Below, in pieces: positions 8,911 to 18,601 of a stretch of 64,000 bases of DNA. The DNA is from an uncultured Clostridia bacterium (GTDB lineage: Bacteria > Bacillota > Clostridia > Saccharofermentanales > Saccharofermentanaceae): contig CALEFT010000046.1 of the NCBI GenBank assembly GCA_937876985.1, positions 15,012 to 79,011 of the forward strand. The letters are read 5' to 3'. The notes beneath the pieces are model-generated. The model saw nothing but the letters and a program-made list of their open reading frames with translations. It was not told the DNA's origin and did no database searches. Numbering within the stretch: the stretch's first letter is position 1; each line of letters begins with the position of its first letter. Both the position numbers and the translations under genes were made by a program.

Positions 8911-9354
8911 TCAAACCTCCTCTACTGTGCCACCAGCCTTTTCAATCTTCTCCTTAGCAGAAGCTGTAAACTTAGTAGCCTTAACAGTAAGCTTCTTTGT
9001 AAGTTCACCGTTACCAAGAATCTTAATGCCATCGTTTACCTTTGGAAGAGAGATGATGCCGCTATCTCTTAGGATCTCAGCAGAAACCTCTGCACCATTG
9101 TCAAACTTCTCTAGATCAGCAACATTAACCTCAATGTACTGAGGAGCAAAACGCTTGTTGTTAAATCCTCTCTTTGGCATACGTCTGTAAAGAGGCATCT
9201 GTCCACCCTCGAAACCTGGGCGAACTCCACCACCGGAACGAGCATTCTGGCCCTTGTGACCACGACCTGCTGTCTTTCCGTTTCCGGATCCTGCACCACG
9301 TCCCTTACGGTAAGCAGATGCATTTCCGCTTGAAGTCATTTCATTGAGCTTCAT
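8911..9354 (-). CDS. rplO: Large-subunit ribosomal protein L15
   Basis: 147 residues from ATG ([13 protein letters not shown]), preceded by GGAGG at nine bases; a TTG two codons upstream is the alternative. The Gly/Arg-rich N-terminal half ([19 protein letters not shown]) and [15 protein letters not shown] are typical of L15, a 23S rRNA-binding protein of the central core. Last ribosomal gene before secY, as usual in the spc operon. Confidence 0.97.
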   Translation of the reverse strand: MKLNEMTSSGNASAYRKGRGAGSGNGKTAGRGHKGQNARSGGGVRPGFEGGQMPLYRRMPKRGFNNKRFAPQYIEVNVADLEKFDNGAEVSAEILRDSGIISLPKVNDGIKILGNGELTKKLTVKATKFTASAKEKIEKAGGTVEEV

Positions 9355-9369
9355 GTTCAAGTACCTCCA

Positions 9370-9549
9370 TTAAACTTCTTCACAAGTTACGAGATGCGCA
9401 ACTCTCTTAACCATACCGCGAATAGCAGCATCGTCGTTCTTGACTACAGACTGGCCAATCTTACGAAGACCAAGTGCAGCAACTGTTGCAATCTGTGTCT
9501 TATTACAGCTGTTGGTACTCTTTACCAAAGTAATCTTCAAATTTCCCAT
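9370..9549 (-). CDS. rpmD: Large-subunit ribosomal protein L30
   Basis: 59 residues, below many gene-size cut-offs. MGNLKITLVKSTNSCN then ALGLRKIGQSVVKNDDAAIRG match L30, a small ferredoxin-like protein of the large subunit. AAGGAGGGC precedes the ATG. Lies between rpsE and rplO in the standard spc order. Confidence 0.95.
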   Translation of the reverse strand: MGNLKITLVKSTNSCNKTQIATVAALGLRKIGQSVVKNDDAAIRGMVKRVAHLVTCEEV

Positions 9550-9563
9550 GAAAAGAGCCCTCC

Positions 9564-10058
9564 TTATAGAATTTCTTCAATGGACTTGCCACGGAGACGA
9601 GCAACCTCTTCGATTGACTTCAAACTCTTAAGACCTTCCATTGTTGCGTTAACCATGTTGTTAGGGTTATTTGTACCAAGAGACTTAGTACGAATATCTG
9701 TGATACCAGCAAGCTCACATACGGAACGAACTGGACCACCAGCGATGATACCTGTACCACTTGCAGCTGGCTTCATAACGATCTTACCAGCGCCGAAGAG
9801 ACCAAGTGTCTCGTGTGGAATTGTACCGTTAACTACTGGAACCTCAATCATGTTCTTCTTAGCTTCCTCAACACCCTTACGGATTGCATCTGGAACCTCA
9901 GCAGCCTTACCGATACCCTTACCAACGCGGCCATTACCATCACCTACGATTACGAGTGCAGCGAAGCGGAAGTTTCTACCACCCTTAACAGTCTTGGAAA
10001 CACGACCGATGTGGATAACCTTCTCCTGCAATTCCTTCTCATTTGAATCAAATGCCAT
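9564..10058 (-). CDS. rpsE: Small-subunit ribosomal protein S5
   Basis: 164 residues from [20 protein letters not shown], with AGGAGGAAATACAC before the ATG; an upstream in-frame extension lacks a ribosome-binding site. The S5 double-stranded RNA-binding core ([25 protein letters not shown]) and the C-terminal [18 protein letters not shown] are evident. S5 contributes to decoding accuracy and mRNA unwinding at the entry site. Spc operon. Confidence 0.97.
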   Translation of the reverse strand: MAFDSNEKELQEKVIHIGRVSKTVKGGRNFRFAALVIVGDGNGRVGKGIGKAAEVPDAIRKGVEEAKKNMIEVPVVNGTIPHETLGLFGAGKIVMKPAASGTGIIAGGPVRSVCELAGITDIRTKSLGTNNPNNMVNATMEGLKSLKSIEEVARLRGKSIEEIL

Positions 10059-10074
10059 GTGTATTTCCTCCTGA

Positions 10075-10443
10075 TTAGAATGAGAGACCAGCTTCACGAG
10101 CTGCCTCAGCTAGAGCTGCAACTCTTCCGTGATAGATATAACCGCCACGGTCGAATACAACCTCTGTGATTTCCTTAGCCTGTGCACGCTCTGCAACAAG
10201 CTTACCTACTGCTGCTGCTGCCTCGATGTTTCCACCGTTAGCTACAGAAGCTTTAACATCCTTATCAAGGGAAGATGCGCTAACGAGAGTTGTTCCGTTA
10301 GAGTCATCAATAATCTGTGCATAGATGTTTGTGTTAGATCTGAATACGCACAAACGTGGGCATTCAGCTGTACCGCTAATCTTCTTACGTACGCGAAGGT
10401 GCTTTCTCTTGCGGATTTCGTTCTTATTAACTTTATTAATCAT
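10075..10443 (-). CDS. rplR: Large-subunit ribosomal protein L18
   Basis: 122 residues, normal length. A basic N-terminus ([18 protein letters not shown]) precedes [19 protein letters not shown] and the C-terminal [23 protein letters not shown], all L18 signatures. L18 carries 5S rRNA into the large subunit with L5. GGGGGTGA lies before the ATG. Spc operon, between rplF and rpsE. Confidence 0.97.
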   Translation of the reverse strand: MINKVNKNEIRKRKHLRVRKKISGTAECPRLCVFRSNTNIYAQIIDDSNGTTLVSASSLDKDVKASVANGGNIEAAAAVGKLVAERAQAKEITEVVFDRGGYIYHGRVAALAEAAREAGLSF

Positions 10444-10461
10444 TGCTTAGTCACCCCCTGC

Positions 10462-11001
10462 TTACTTCTTAGCGCCAGTCTTACCTTCCTTAATGATAAG
10501 GTGCTCATTAGCATACTTGATACCCTTGCCCTTATATGCATCAGGAAGTCTGAACGAACGAATCTTTGCTGCTGTCTCGCCTACGAGCTGCTTATCTGCG
10601 CCCTTAACGAAAACCTTGTTACCCTGAACATCGAGCTCGATGCCTGCTGGCTCTTCCATCTCGATTGGGTGGGAATAACCGAGGTTGAATACAACCTTGT
10701 TACCCTGCTTTGTTGCCTTGTAACCGATACCGTTGATTTCAAGCTCCTTTGTGAAGCCTTCGGATACACCAACAACCATGTTGTTAATCAAAGAACGTGT
10801 AAGACCGTGGAGAGCTCTGTTCTGCTTCTCGTCATTTGGTCTTTCTACAGTGATTACTGCGCCGTCGATCTTTACAGTCATGTTAGGGTGAACATCAAGC
10901 TCCAATGTTGCCTTTGCTCCCTTAACTGTGAGGTGGCTACCATCTAGCTTAACCTCAACACCTGCAGGAATCGTAATCGGCATTCTACCAATTCTAGACA
11001 T
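10462..11001 (-). CDS. rplF: Large-subunit ribosomal protein L6
   Basis: 179 residues. MSRIGRMPITIPAGVEV and the C-terminal PDAYKGKGIKYANEHL (the L6 signature) bracket two tandem L6 folds. L6 sits near the sarcin-ricin loop where translational GTPases bind. CAGGAGGAAAT precedes the ATG. About 90 non-coding bases separate it from rpsH and hold nothing I can name. Confidence 0.97.
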   Translation of the reverse strand: MSRIGRMPITIPAGVEVKLDGSHLTVKGAKATLELDVHPNMTVKIDGAVITVERPNDEKQNRALHGLTRSLINNMVVGVSEGFTKELEINGIGYKATKQGNKVVFNLGYSHPIEMEEPAGIELDVQGNKVFVKGADKQLVGETAAKIRSFRLPDAYKGKGIKYANEHLIIKEGKTGAKK

Positions 11002-11090
11002 AAAATATTTCCTCCTGCTCTTAAGATTATGTGCTTCAAGTTTATGTCATGCATGAAGCACTTTTCAGAGTTTATATAATCAATAATTGA

Positions 11091-11486
11091 TTACCAAACA
11101 TAAGCGAGAATCTCGCCACCTACACCAAGCTCTCTAGCCTTCTTGTCTGTCATAACACCCTTAGATGTAGAAACGATAGCAATACCCATACCGTTCAATA
11201 CTCTTGGGAGATTATCCTTGTCTGCGTATGTACGAAGACCTGGCTTAGAAATTCTCTTAATACCAGTGATGACAGGCTTACGACCAGCATACTTAAGTGT
11301 AATCTTAATCATGCCCTGCTTGTTATCCTCAGTGCACTCGAAGCTTGCGATATATCCCTCATCCTTAAGGATCTGAGCGATAGCCTTCTTCAAGTTAGAA
11401 GCTGGAACCATAACTGTTGGGTGACCAGCTGTACCTGCATTACGGATTCTTGTAAGCATATCTGCAATTGCATCTGTAATCTGCAT
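11091..11486 (-). CDS. rpsH: Small-subunit ribosomal protein S8
   Basis: 131 residues. [22 protein letters not shown] and the C-terminal [31 protein letters not shown] are diagnostic of S8, an early 16S rRNA binder and, in enterobacteria, the autogenous repressor of the spc operon. GAGGAGGAAATT precedes the ATG. Standard position between rpsN and rplF. Confidence 0.98.
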   Translation of the reverse strand: MQITDAIADMLTRIRNAGTAGHPTVMVPASNLKKAIAQILKDEGYIASFECTEDNKQGMIKITLKYAGRKPVITGIKRISKPGLRTYADKDNLPRVLNGMGIAIVSTSKGVMTDKKARELGVGGEILAYVW

Positions 11487-11512
11487 ATGAATTTCCTCCT
11501 CTTCTCTACGAA

Positions 11513-11698
11513 TTACCAGCTAGCCTTCTTAACGCCCGGAATCTGACCCTTGTAAGCCAAATCACGGAAGCAGAGACGGCAAATTCCGTACTTACGCATG
11601 TAAGAGTGTGGACGTCCACAGAGCTTACAACGATTGTGCTGCTGCGTAGAATGCTTTGGAGTTTTCTGTGACTTGAGAATCATTGACTTCTTTGCCAT
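11513..11698 (-). CDS. rpsN: Small-subunit ribosomal protein S14, zinc (type Z) form
   Basis: 61 residues, the short zinc-binding S14. CKLCGRPH and [12 protein letters not shown] supply the four cysteines. The short form is the one carried inside the spc operon by Gram-positive bacteria. The N-terminus [20 protein letters not shown] is basic. Between rplE and rpsH. Confidence 0.97.
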   Translation of the reverse strand: MAKKSMILKSQKTPKHSTQQHNRCKLCGRPHSYMRKYGICRLCFRDLAYKGQIPGVKKASW

Positions 11699-11714
11699 TA
11701 TTATTTCCTCCTAA

Positions 11715-12254
11715 TTACTTGCGGAACGGCATACCCATGAGCTCGAGAAGCTTGTAAGCTTCCTCGTCTGTGTTAGCCGTTGTAACGATAATAATGTCCA
11801 TACCACGGATCTTATCGATCTTATCGTAGTCGATTTCTGGGAACATAAGCTGCTCCTTGATACCCATAGCATAGTTACCATGACCATCGAATGAAGAGTT
11901 GCTTACGCCACGGAAGTCACGAACTCGTGGGAGTGAAATGCTGATGAGCTTGTCTAAGAAGTTGTACATGTTCTCACCACGAAGTGTAACCTTACAACCA
12001 ATCTTCATGCCCTGTCTTAGCTTAAATGCAGCAACTGACTTGCTTGCTACTGTAGCAACTGGCTTCTGACCAGCGATGATACCCATATCACGCATAGCGT
12101 TGTCAAGAGCCTTAGGGTTATCCTTAACCTCACCAACACCCATGTTGAGAACAATCTTCTCAATCTTAGGGATCTGCATTACAGACTTATACTTGAAAGT
12201 CTCTTTCATAGCTGGTGCTACTTCAGATGTATACTTATCCTTTAATCTAGACAT
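11715..12254 (-). CDS. rplE: Large-subunit ribosomal protein L5
   Basis: 179 residues. [29 protein letters not shown] and [25 protein letters not shown] are L5 signatures. L5 binds 5S rRNA and contacts S13 across the subunit interface. Starts three bases after the rplX stop, which indicates coupled translation. Confidence 0.98.
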   Translation of the reverse strand: MSRLKDKYTSEVAPAMKETFKYKSVMQIPKIEKIVLNMGVGEVKDNPKALDNAMRDMGIIAGQKPVATVASKSVAAFKLRQGMKIGCKVTLRGENMYNFLDKLISISLPRVRDFRGVSNSSFDGHGNYAMGIKEQLMFPEIDYDKIDKIRGMDIIIVTTANTDEEAYKLLELMGMPFRK

Positions 12255-12257
12255 CTA

Positions 12258-12608
12258 TTAACCCCCCTTGCTAACCTTCTTGATTGTGCTGATTACAGCG
12301 CCGCACTTCTTGCAAACGCGGTCCTTAGAACCATCCTCGTTTACCTTGTGTGCAACACGTGTAGCCTTACCACACTTAGGGCAAACAAGCATTACGTTGG
12401 AAGCATCGATTGAACCTTCACGCTCAATAATTCCGCTTGCAGCATTCTGGCTTCTAGCCTTCTGATGCTTCTTAACAATGTTTGCACCCTCTACGTAAAC
12501 ACGACCCTTGCTAGGCTCAGTCTTAATAACCTTACCGATTGTACCAGCGTCCTTACCGGAAATTACAACAACCTGGTCGTCCTTCTTTACATGAATCTTA
12601 TTAGCCAT
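12258..12608 (-). CDS. rplX: Large-subunit ribosomal protein L24
   Basis: 116 residues. An N-terminal KOW motif (VKKDDQVVVISGKDAGTIGKV) is followed by a C-terminal zinc-ribbon-like CPKCG and CKKCG pair. L24 is an assembly initiator that binds 23S rRNA near the exit tunnel. AAGGAGGTCGTTTATAT precedes the ATG. Spc operon between rplN and rplE. Confidence 0.97.
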   Translation of the reverse strand: MANKIHVKKDDQVVVISGKDAGTIGKVIKTEPSKGRVYVEGANIVKKHQKARSQNAASGIIEREGSIDASNVMLVCPKCGKATRVAHKVNEDGSKDRVCKKCGAVISTIKKVSKGG

Positions 12609-12623
12609 ATATAAACGACCTCC

Positions 12624-12992
12624 TTACAATACTTCTGGAGCAAGGGAAAGAATCTTCATATAATCCTTCTCTCTTAGCTCTCTAGCGATAGGTCCAAAGA
12701 TACGAGTTCCACGTGGGTTCTTATCTTCCTTAATGATTACAGCTGCGTTCTCATCAAACTTGATGTATGAACCATCTGCTCTTCTAACGCCCTTCTTAGT
12801 TCTTACAACTACTGCACGAACTACGTCGCCCTTCTTAACCATGCCGCCTGGAGCAGCTGTCTTAACGGAACAAACGATGACGTCACCAATGTTAGCGTAC
12901 TTACGCCATGAACCACCGAGTACCTTAATGCAGGCAAGCTCCTTAGCACCAGTGTTATCGGCAGCTCTTAGTCTGGATTCAACCTGAATCAT
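12624..12992 (-). CDS. rplN: Large-subunit ribosomal protein L14
   Basis: 122 residues, the standard size. [27 protein letters not shown] and [21 protein letters not shown] are near-universal L14 sequences. L14 forms an intersubunit bridge with 16S rRNA. AAAGGAGGAAAA before ATG. First gene of the classical spc set. Confidence 0.98.
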   Translation of the reverse strand: MIQVESRLRAADNTGAKELACIKVLGGSWRKYANIGDVIVCSVKTAAPGGMVKKGDVVRAVVVRTKKGVRRADGSYIKFDENAAVIIKEDKNPRGTRIFGPIARELREKDYMKILSLAPEVL

Positions 12993-13018
12993 CTGATTTT
13001 TCCTCCTTTAGCCTTGCA

Positions 13019-13276
13019 TTACTTAGCCTTCTCGATGATCTCAACTACTCTCCAACGCTTATCCTTGGAAAGTGGACGAGTCTCCATTACCAAAACCTTA
13101 TCGCCTACGCCACACTTGTTCTCTTCATCGTGTGCCTTAAGCTTATAAGTCTTCTTCATGATCTTACCGTAAAGTGGGTGCTTAACGTTGTCTACAACAG
13201 AAACAACTACTGTCTTCTCCATCTTATCGGATGTAACAAGACCTACTCTACTCTTTCTGAGATTACGTTCTGCCAT
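13019..13276 (-). CDS. rpsQ: Small-subunit ribosomal protein S17
   Basis: 85 residues. [21 protein letters not shown] and [21 protein letters not shown] match S17, an OB-fold protein that binds the 5' domain of 16S rRNA. GGGGGTTAACGAAA precedes the ATG. Last gene of the S10 set, next to rpmC. Confidence 0.98.
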   Translation of the reverse strand: MAERNLRKSRVGLVTSDKMEKTVVVSVVDNVKHPLYGKIMKKTYKLKAHDEENKCGVGDKVLVMETRPLSKDKRWRVVEIIEKAK

Positions 13277-13290
13277 TTTCGTTAACCCCC

Positions 13291-13488
13291 TTAGTTAGCC
13301 TTGAGCTCTTGCTCACGGATGATTGTCTTAATTCTTGCGATATCTCTCTTTACAGAAGCGATCTGCTGAGGATTCTCAAGCTGGTTTGTAGCGTGCTGGA
13401 AGCGAAGCTTGAACAACTCTTCCTTAAGAGCAACGAGTTCCTTCTGAAGCTCTTCGTTTGTCATCTTACGAATATCATTAGCCTTCAT
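13291..13488 (-). CDS. rpmC: Large-subunit ribosomal protein L29
   Basis: 65 residues from [14 protein letters not shown], with GGAGG nine bases before the ATG at 13488; an ATG at 13497 abuts the GGAGG and is unlikely. L29 features: [21 protein letters not shown] and [15 protein letters not shown]. It lies at the tunnel exit and helps dock SRP and trigger factor. The start overlaps the last 11 bases of rplP. Confidence 0.96.
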   Translation of the reverse strand: MKANDIRKMTNEELQKELVALKEELFKLRFQHATNQLENPQQIASVKRDIARIKTIIREQELKAN

Positions 13489-13909
13489 TTGACTCATCCT
13501 CCTTTGCCTTATATACAAACTTAGTCTTACATGGAAGCTTGTGGGAAGCAAGACGCAAAGCCTCTCTAGCCTGCTCCTCTGTTACGCCAGCGATCTCGAA
13601 AAGAACTCTGCCTGGCTTAACTACTGCTACCCAGTAATCAACAGAACCCTTACCGGAACCCATTCGAGTCTCAGCTGGCTTAGCTGTTACAGGCTTATCA
13701 GGGAAGATCTTAATCCAAACCTTACCGCCTCTCTTAACATATCTGTTGATTGCAATACGTGCTGCCTCAATCTGGTTGGACTTGATCCAGCATGGCTCTG
13801 TAGCCATTAGACCATATTCACCATAAGCAACGAAATTACCACGAGAAGCCTTTCCGTGCATACGACCACGGTGCTGCTTTCTGTGCTTAACTCTCTTTGG
13901 AAGTAACAT
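13478..13909 (-). CDS. rplP: Large-subunit ribosomal protein L16
   Basis: 143 residues. [32 protein letters not shown] and [25 protein letters not shown] are L16 signatures. L16 lies at the A-site tRNA elbow. Start and rpsC stop share a base (TAATG), and the 3' end overlaps rpmC by 11 bases, so the three are tightly coupled. Confidence 0.98.
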   Translation of the reverse strand: MLLPKRVKHRKQHRGRMHGKASRGNFVAYGEYGLMATEPCWIKSNQIEAARIAINRYVKRGGKVWIKIFPDKPVTAKPAETRMGSGKGSVDYWVAVVKPGRVLFEIAGVTEEQAREALRLASHKLPCKTKFVYKAKEDESNEG

Positions 13910-14640
13910 TACTTATTGCCTCCTTCCTTGTCAGTCTTCTTTGCTGGAAGAACCTCACCCTTGTAGATCCATACCTTTACGCCGATACGACCATATGTTG
14001 TATCTGCCTCAGCAAAGCCATAATCGATATCTGCACGAAGTGTCTGAAGAGGAATTGTACCCTCGTGATATGTCTCGGAACGAGCAATTTCTGCACCGCC
14101 AAGACGACCAGAACACATTGTCTTAATACCCTTAATATCCTGCTTCATAGCAGAAGTCATAGCCTTCTTCATTGCACGACGGAAGCTGATACGGTTCTCA
14201 AGCTGAGAAGCGATGGACTCAGCAACGAGTGTTGCATTGGAATCCTGGTTCTTAACCTCGATGATCTCAATCTGGAAATCCTTCTTGAACTTCTTCTTGA
14301 GCTCATTCTTAAGAGCCTCGATACCTGCGCCCTTTGTACCAATGATGCTACCTGGACGGTTACAAGAAATGCTAATTGTTGTAGCGCCCTTCTTCTCGTC
14401 CTTTGTGCTCTTACGAGCGATATCAATCTTTGCAATACCTGCAATGTTCTTGCGGCTCTCATCAATAGGCTTCTTGCTTGACTCTCTTACGATCTTGTCA
14501 ACAGCGCCCTTAACGAAATCACGGATTTGCTTGTCCTCAACGAGGTAATCACTAAAGCTCTTCTTATCAGCATACCACTGAGAATCCCACTCTTTGATTA
14601 CACCAACTCGCAAACCATGGGGATTTACTTTCTGACCCAT
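13909..14640 (-). CDS. rpsC: Small-subunit ribosomal protein S3
   Basis: 243 residues. [20 protein letters not shown] opens the protein, a KH domain contains [20 protein letters not shown], and the C-terminal half has [22 protein letters not shown]3 lines the mRNA entry channel and has helicase activity with S4 and S5. AAGGAGGAGTTTCAC lies before the ATG. Confidence 0.98.
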   Translation of the reverse strand: MGQKVNPHGLRVGVIKEWDSQWYADKKSFSDYLVEDKQIRDFVKGAVDKIVRESSKKPIDESRKNIAGIAKIDIARKSTKDEKKGATTISISCNRPGSIIGTKGAGIEALKNELKKKFKKDFQIEIIEVKNQDSNATLVAESIASQLENRISFRRAMKKAMTSAMKQDIKGIKTMCSGRLGGAEIARSETYHEGTIPLQTLRADIDYGFAEADTTYGRIGVKVWIYKGEVLPAKKTDKEGGNK

Positions 14641-14653
14641 GTGAAACTCCTCC

Positions 14654-15130
14654 TTATACTCTTTCCTTGAGAACTACAGTAACGTGACTTGTTCTCTTGT
14701 TGATTCTGTTAGCAGATCCTCTTGCTCTTGGAATAAAGCGCTTAAGGATTGGACCTGGATTTGCATAAGCCTCAGCTACATACAACTTGTCTCTGTTAAG
14801 ACCATTGTTGTTAACAGCATTTGCCTCAGCAGACTTAAGAGCCTTTGTGAGTACTGGGGATGCAGCCTTTGGTGTATACATAAGAATTGCATAAGCCTCA
14901 TCAAGATCCTTGCCCTTGATTAGATCGATAACAATTCTTACCTTTCTAGGAGTAATGCGAATGTACTTTGCGATAGCCTTACCCTGATCCTTACCTAGAC
15001 CGAGAAGCTTTCTCTGCTTCTTAGTAGGTGTTGGGAGCTTAGCGTTCTTCTTAGCCTCTTTGGAATATGCCTCGAGGATAGTCTCACGATTCTGCTCAAT
15101 GTTTTCTTTTGTCAAAATAATCTTTTCCAC
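14654..15130 (-). CDS. rplV: Large-subunit ribosomal protein L22 with N-terminal extension
   Basis: 158 residues, against about 110 in most bacteria. The L22 core begins at about residue 52 ([24 protein letters not shown]) and ends with [20 protein letters not shown]. The preceding 50 residues are Lys/Glu-rich and contain no internal Met. Initiation is at a GTG with GGGAGG seven bases upstream, so the extension appears translated. The L22 beta-hairpin lines the exit tunnel; the extension would lie on the surface. The role of the extension is unknown. Confidence 0.96.
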   Translation of the reverse strand: MEKIILTKENIEQNRETILEAYSKEAKKNAKLPTPTKKQRKLLGLGKDQGKAIAKYIRITPRKVRIVIDLIKGKDLDEAYAILMYTPKAASPVLTKALKSAEANAVNNNGLNRDKLYVAEAYANPGPILKRFIPRARGSANRINKRTSHVTVVLKERV

Positions 15131-15147
15131 AGTCGTTCCTCCCTTTA

Positions 15148-15426
15148 TTAGCGGCCATTAGCGGACTTCTCGCCAGCGTGACCACCAAACTTACGTGTTG
15201 GAGCGAACTCACCGAGCTTATGTCCTACCATTTCCTCTGTAACATATACAGGGACATGCTTACGACCATCGTATACTGCAATAGTATGACCAACAAACTC
15301 AGGGAAGATAGTGGATGCACGAGACCAAGTCTTGATTACCTTCTTCTCGTTGGCATCGTTCATTGCGACAATTCTCTTCATAAGAGCTTCTTCTACAAAA
15401 TAGCCCTTCTTAGTAGATCTACTCAT
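15148..15426 (-). CDS. rpsS: Small-subunit ribosomal protein S19
   Basis: 92 residues. [46 protein letters not shown] and [14 protein letters not shown] match S19, which forms a complex with S13 in the 30S head. AGGAGGCACGTTAGTT precedes the ATG. Standard S10-operon position between rplB and rplV. Confidence 0.98.
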   Translation of the reverse strand: MSRSTKKGYFVEEALMKRIVAMNDANEKKVIKTWSRASTIFPEFVGHTIAVYDGRKHVPVYVTEEMVGHKLGEFAPTRKFGGHAGEKSANGR

Positions 15427-15445
15427 AACTAACGTGCCTCCTTAA

Positions 15446-16273
15446 TTACTTTCTGCCCTTAACAATGTACTTGTTGGACTGCTTCTTCTTATTACGTGTC
15501 TTCTTACCAAGTGTTGGAACACCCCATGGTGTAACAGGACCTGGAAGACCGATAGGTGACTTACCTTCACCACCACCGTGTGGGTGATCGCATGGGTTCA
15601 TAACAACACCACGAACTGTTGGACGTACGCCCATGTGACGCTTACGACCAGCCTTACCGATGTTTACGTTCTCGTGCTCTGCGTTACCAATCTCACCGAT
15701 TGTTGCACGGCACTTAACGGATACCATACGTACTTCACCAGATGGGAGACGAATCTGAGCGTAATCGCCTTCCTTAGCCATAAGCTGAGCACCAGCACCA
15801 GCGGATCTAACCATCTGAGCGCCCTTACCTGGCTTAAGCTCGATACAACAAATCATTGTACCTACTGGAATGTTAGCGATTGGTAGTGCGTTACCAGCAA
15901 CGATATCAGCGTCTGGGCCTGTAACTACCTTATCTCCTACCTTAAGTCCTGCTGGAGCAAGAATGTATGCCTTGCTACCATCAACATACTGAATCAAAGC
16001 AATAAATGCTGTTCTGTTTGGATCGTACTCGAGAGCAACAACCTTTGCCTCTACACCATCCTTATTTCTCTTCCAATCGATTACACGAATCTTGCGACGG
16101 TTACCGCCACCAATGTGACGAACTGTAATGCGGCCGTAGGAGTTACGTCCACCAGTCTTGTTACCGGAAGCAAGAAGGCTCTTCTCAGGGTTCTTCTTTG
16201 TAAGAACAGAATAGTCTGCTACAGTCATCTGACGAACCGCTGGGGAAGTTGGGTTAAATGTTTTAACTGCCAT
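15446..16273 (-). CDS. rplB: Large-subunit ribosomal protein L2
   Basis: 275 residues, normal length. [20 protein letters not shown] and the catalytic-centre-proximal [16 protein letters not shown] are universal in L2, which is required for subunit association and peptidyl transfer. AAAGGAGTGAAGAAAA before ATG. S10 operon between rplW and rpsS. Confidence 0.99.
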   Translation of the reverse strand: MAVKTFNPTSPAVRQMTVADYSVLTKKNPEKSLLASGNKTGGRNSYGRITVRHIGGGNRRKIRVIDWKRNKDGVEAKVVALEYDPNRTAFIALIQYVDGSKAYILAPAGLKVGDKVVTGPDADIVAGNALPIANIPVGTMICCIELKPGKGAQMVRSAGAGAQLMAKEGDYAQIRLPSGEVRMVSVKCRATIGEIGNAEHENVNIGKAGRKRHMGVRPTVRGVVMNPCDHPHGGGEGKSPIGLPGPVTPWGVPTLGKKTRNKKKQSNKYIVKGRK

Positions 16274-16295
16274 TTTTCTTCACTCCTTTACTAGC

Positions 16296-16652
16296 TTACT
16301 GACCGAAGCCAAACTCTTCAATAGAAGTCTTATACTTAGCAGCTACCTTTGTGGACTTGCCACCCTTAGCCAAGTAAGAGCTATCTACGTTCTCTGTTGC
16401 GATTGTAACAACTGCCTTCTTGAAGGAAGGAGTTCTACCGATTGCATAACGCTGTCTCTTGAGCTTACCGTCAAAGTTTGCTGTGTTAACAGCGAGAACC
16501 TTAACACCGAAAAGTGCCTCTACAGCGTACTTAACATCTGTCTTTGTTGCATTACCAGCAACCTTAAATGTGTACTTACCCTCTGCAATTTCACCAGCAG
16601 ACTTCTCTGTGATTACAGGTGTGAGGATGATGTCTTGTGGTAACTTTGTCAT
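16296..16652 (-). CDS. rplW: Large-subunit ribosomal protein L23
   Basis: 118 residues. DIILTPVITEKSAGEIAEGKYTF and VEALFGVKVLAVNT are L23 signatures; L23 is the docking site for trigger factor and SRP at the tunnel exit. The ATG overlaps the rplD stop (ATGA). The C-terminal 25 residues are longer than in the shortest L23 proteins. Confidence 0.96.
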   Translation of the reverse strand: MTKLPQDIILTPVITEKSAGEIAEGKYTFKVAGNATKTDVKYAVEALFGVKVLAVNTANFDGKLKRQRYAIGRTPSFKKAVVTIATENVDSSYLAKGGKSTKVAAKYKTSIEEFGFGQ

Positions 16653-17272
16653 ACGTACACCTCCTGAATCTTCTCAACAGCAGCCTTTGTTACAAGGAAG
16701 CTATCGTACTTAAGAATATCGAACACATTGATTGTATTAACACCAGCTGTCTTAACAGTTGGGATATTACGAGCAGAAAGAACTGCATTTGCACAGTTGT
16801 CATCAAGAACGAGAAGAGCTGTAGAATTAACGTTAAGAGCCTTAATTGCCTTAGCTACCTCTGCTGTCTTGATTGCTTCCATCTCGAAAGAATCAACTAC
16901 GATAATCTTCTTATCCATCATCTTAGAAGAAAGAGCAGACTTAAGAGCAAGTCTTCTAATCTTCTTAGGAACTGTGTAACCATAATCTCTTGGCTTAGGT
17001 CCAAAGATTACGCCTCCACCAACGTACTGTGCGGAACGTGTAGAACCGTGACGAGCACGACCTGTTCCCTTCTGGCGCCATGGGCGCTTACCACCACCAG
17101 AAACCTCGCTTCTTGTCTTTGTGCAGTGTGTGCCCTGACGACGATTAGCAAGCTGGTTGCGAATTACTGTTGCGATTGCGAACTTGTTAGGCTCAATACC
17201 GAAAATTTCATCAGAAAGCTCGATTGAACCAGTAACAGCACCGCTAAGATTGTAAATATCTAATTTAGCCAT
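16649..17272 (-). CDS. rplD: Large-subunit ribosomal protein L4
   Basis: 207 residues. RQGTHCTKTRSEVSGGGKRPW and QKGTGRARHGSTRSAQYVGGGVIFGPKPRDY are the extended loop that reaches the exit tunnel, unmistakable for L4. In gamma-proteobacteria L4 also represses the S10 operon through its leader. Here too the rpsJ leader contains an attenuator-like hairpin; whether L4 acts on it is untested inference. Confidence 0.98.
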   Translation of the reverse strand: MAKLDIYNLSGAVTGSIELSDEIFGIEPNKFAIATVIRNQLANRRQGTHCTKTRSEVSGGGKRPWRQKGTGRARHGSTRSAQYVGGGVIFGPKPRDYGYTVPKKIRRLALKSALSSKMMDKKIIVVDSFEMEAIKTAEVAKAIKALNVNSTALLVLDDNCANAVLSARNIPTVKTAGVNTINVFDILKYDSFLVTKAAVEKIQEVYV

Positions 17273-17293
17273 TATTCTTGTCCTCCCTCAAGC

Positions 17294-17923
17294 TTACTTT
17301 GCCTTTACGGATGTCTTAACTGTTACTAAGCCACCCTTAGGTCCTGGGATTGCTCCTCTAAGAACCAAAATTCCTCTGTCGCCATCAACCATAACAACGT
17401 CGAGGTTCTGTACTGTGCAGTTAACTGCTCCCATGTGTCCTGGCATCTTCTTGCCTGGAAGTACACGAGCTGGAGTAGAGTTTGCACCCATAGAACCAAC
17501 TCTTCTGTGGTACATAGAACCGTGACCTGAAGGACCACCCTTCTGACCGTGACGCTTGATGTTACCAGCGTATCCTTTACCCTTGGATACTCCGCTTACA
17601 TCTACATGGTCGCCGACATTGAACATATCGGATACCTTGATTTCCTGACCGAGAGCATACTCCTCATCAGCCTCGAACTCACGGATATATCTCTTTACCT
17701 CTACGTCAGCCTTCTTAAACTGACCTGCATCAGGCTTATTTACGAGCTTCTCGCGAATAGCACCTGAAGCAACCTTGACAGCATTGTAGCCGTCTGTTTC
17801 AACCGTCTTGTTCTGGATCACATACATTGGATCACACTGGATAACGGTTGCCGGAATAACATTACCAGACTCATCAAAAAGCTGTGTCATACCGGACTTC
17901 TTGCCAAGAATGAATTTCGTCAT
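17294..17923 (-). CDS. rplC: Large-subunit ribosomal protein L3
   Basis: 209 residues. FILGKKSGMTQLFDESGNVIPATV at the N-terminus, then GKGYAGNIKRHGQKGGPSGHGS and GSMGANSTPARVLPGKKMPGHMG, the loop near the peptidyl transferase centre. AGGAGGAAAGAAGAAG before the ATG. A 100-base gap with a GTTCGC/GCGAAC hairpin separates it from rpsJ. Confidence 0.98.
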   Translation of the reverse strand: MTKFILGKKSGMTQLFDESGNVIPATVIQCDPMYVIQNKTVETDGYNAVKVASGAIREKLVNKPDAGQFKKADVEVKRYIREFEADEEYALGQEIKVSDMFNVGDHVDVSGVSKGKGYAGNIKRHGQKGGPSGHGSMYHRRVGSMGANSTPARVLPGKKMPGHMGAVNCTVQNLDVVMVDGDRGILVLRGAIPGPKGGLVTVKTSVKAK

Positions 17924-18025
17924 CTTCTTCTTTCCTCCTATATGGTTATTGGTTCGCTTTTGCGAACGTGACCTCGGCGTAGCTTTGGCATTGCTAGCCG
18001 ATTATTGCAGTGGTCGAATTCTTAA

Positions 18026-18334
18026 TTAAGCAAGCTCAATCTTAAACTCGATACCAGCTGGCATGTCAAGATTTGTTAGCGCTTCCATTGTCTTTGCTGT
18101 TGGAACAACATCGATAAGGCGCTTGTGTGTTCTCTGCTCGAACTGCTCACGGGAATCCTTATACTTGTGTGGAGAACGGAGAATTGTGATAATTTCCTTC
18201 TCTGTTGGAAGTGGGATTGGACCAGAGTACTGTGCTCCTGAACGCTCGATTGTCTCGATTACTCTTGCAACGCTCTGATCTAGCAACTCGTGATCGTAAG
18301 CCTTGAACTTGATTCTCATCTTCTGTGTAGCCAT
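18026..18334 (-). CDS. rpsJ: Small-subunit ribosomal protein S10
   Basis: 102 residues from [21 protein letters not shown], chosen because GGAGG lies eight bases before this ATG; a longer in-frame reading extends into the leader. [39 protein letters not shown] is diagnostic. S10 is a 30S head protein and also the NusE antitermination factor. First gene of the whole ribosomal locus. Confidence 0.98.
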   Translation of the reverse strand: MATQKMRIKFKAYDHELLDQSVARVIETIERSGAQYSGPIPLPTEKEIITILRSPHKYKDSREQFEQRTHKRLIDVVPTAKTMEALTNLDMPAGIEFKIELA

Positions 18335-18595
18335 TGTTTTTGCCTCCAAATAATGCTGTATTTTTATCAACCTGTCCGGGCGTTTCTTTTGTCCCCATAT
18401 AAAAAACCCAGCAACCAGTTACTACTCAACTTAGTAGCACTTTGGGCCTGGGCATGTGTCCAAAACACACGCTGTATCTAGGTTGGCGTCAGGAATCTTT
18501 GTCCTGACTAGCTCTGCCAAAGTTACCCGCATAGATAGCGCAGCTCGCTTCCTGCGGCAATCTTCAGCTTCAAAGCTACGCGTCCATAAACGCGC
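18335..18595 (-). promoter_or_regulatory. S10-operon leader RNA
   Basis: About 260 transcribed bases lie between the predicted start site and rpsJ. Reading down the transcript there are a CGCGT/ACGCG hairpin, a GTCAGGA/TCCTGAC hairpin (18488-18508) and then a terminator-like hairpin at 18401-18452. No peptide of note is encoded. The arrangement is that of a leader in which transcription is stopped or allowed to enter the ribosomal genes. The ligand is unknown; a ribosomal protein such as L4 is one possibility. Confidence 0.55.
18401..18452 (-). terminator. Attenuator-like terminator in the S10 leader
   Basis: On the minus strand CCCAG...CTGGG encloses TACTA...TAGTA and is followed directly by TTTTTT. 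The hairpin lies between the promoter and rpsJ, about 70 bases before the gene, so full termination here would silence the operon. Confidence 0.75.
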
Positions 18596-18601
18596 TTTGC
18601 C

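Noticed and set aside
10129..10947. 272-codon open frame on the plus strand inside rplR and rplF
   Set aside because: Exact antisense of two ribosomal protein genes; composition is Cys/Leu-rich as expected of an antisense shadow.
16637..17227. 196-codon plus-strand frame opposite rplD
   Set aside because: Antisense shadow of a highly biased ribosomal gene, with no ribosome-binding site or domain.
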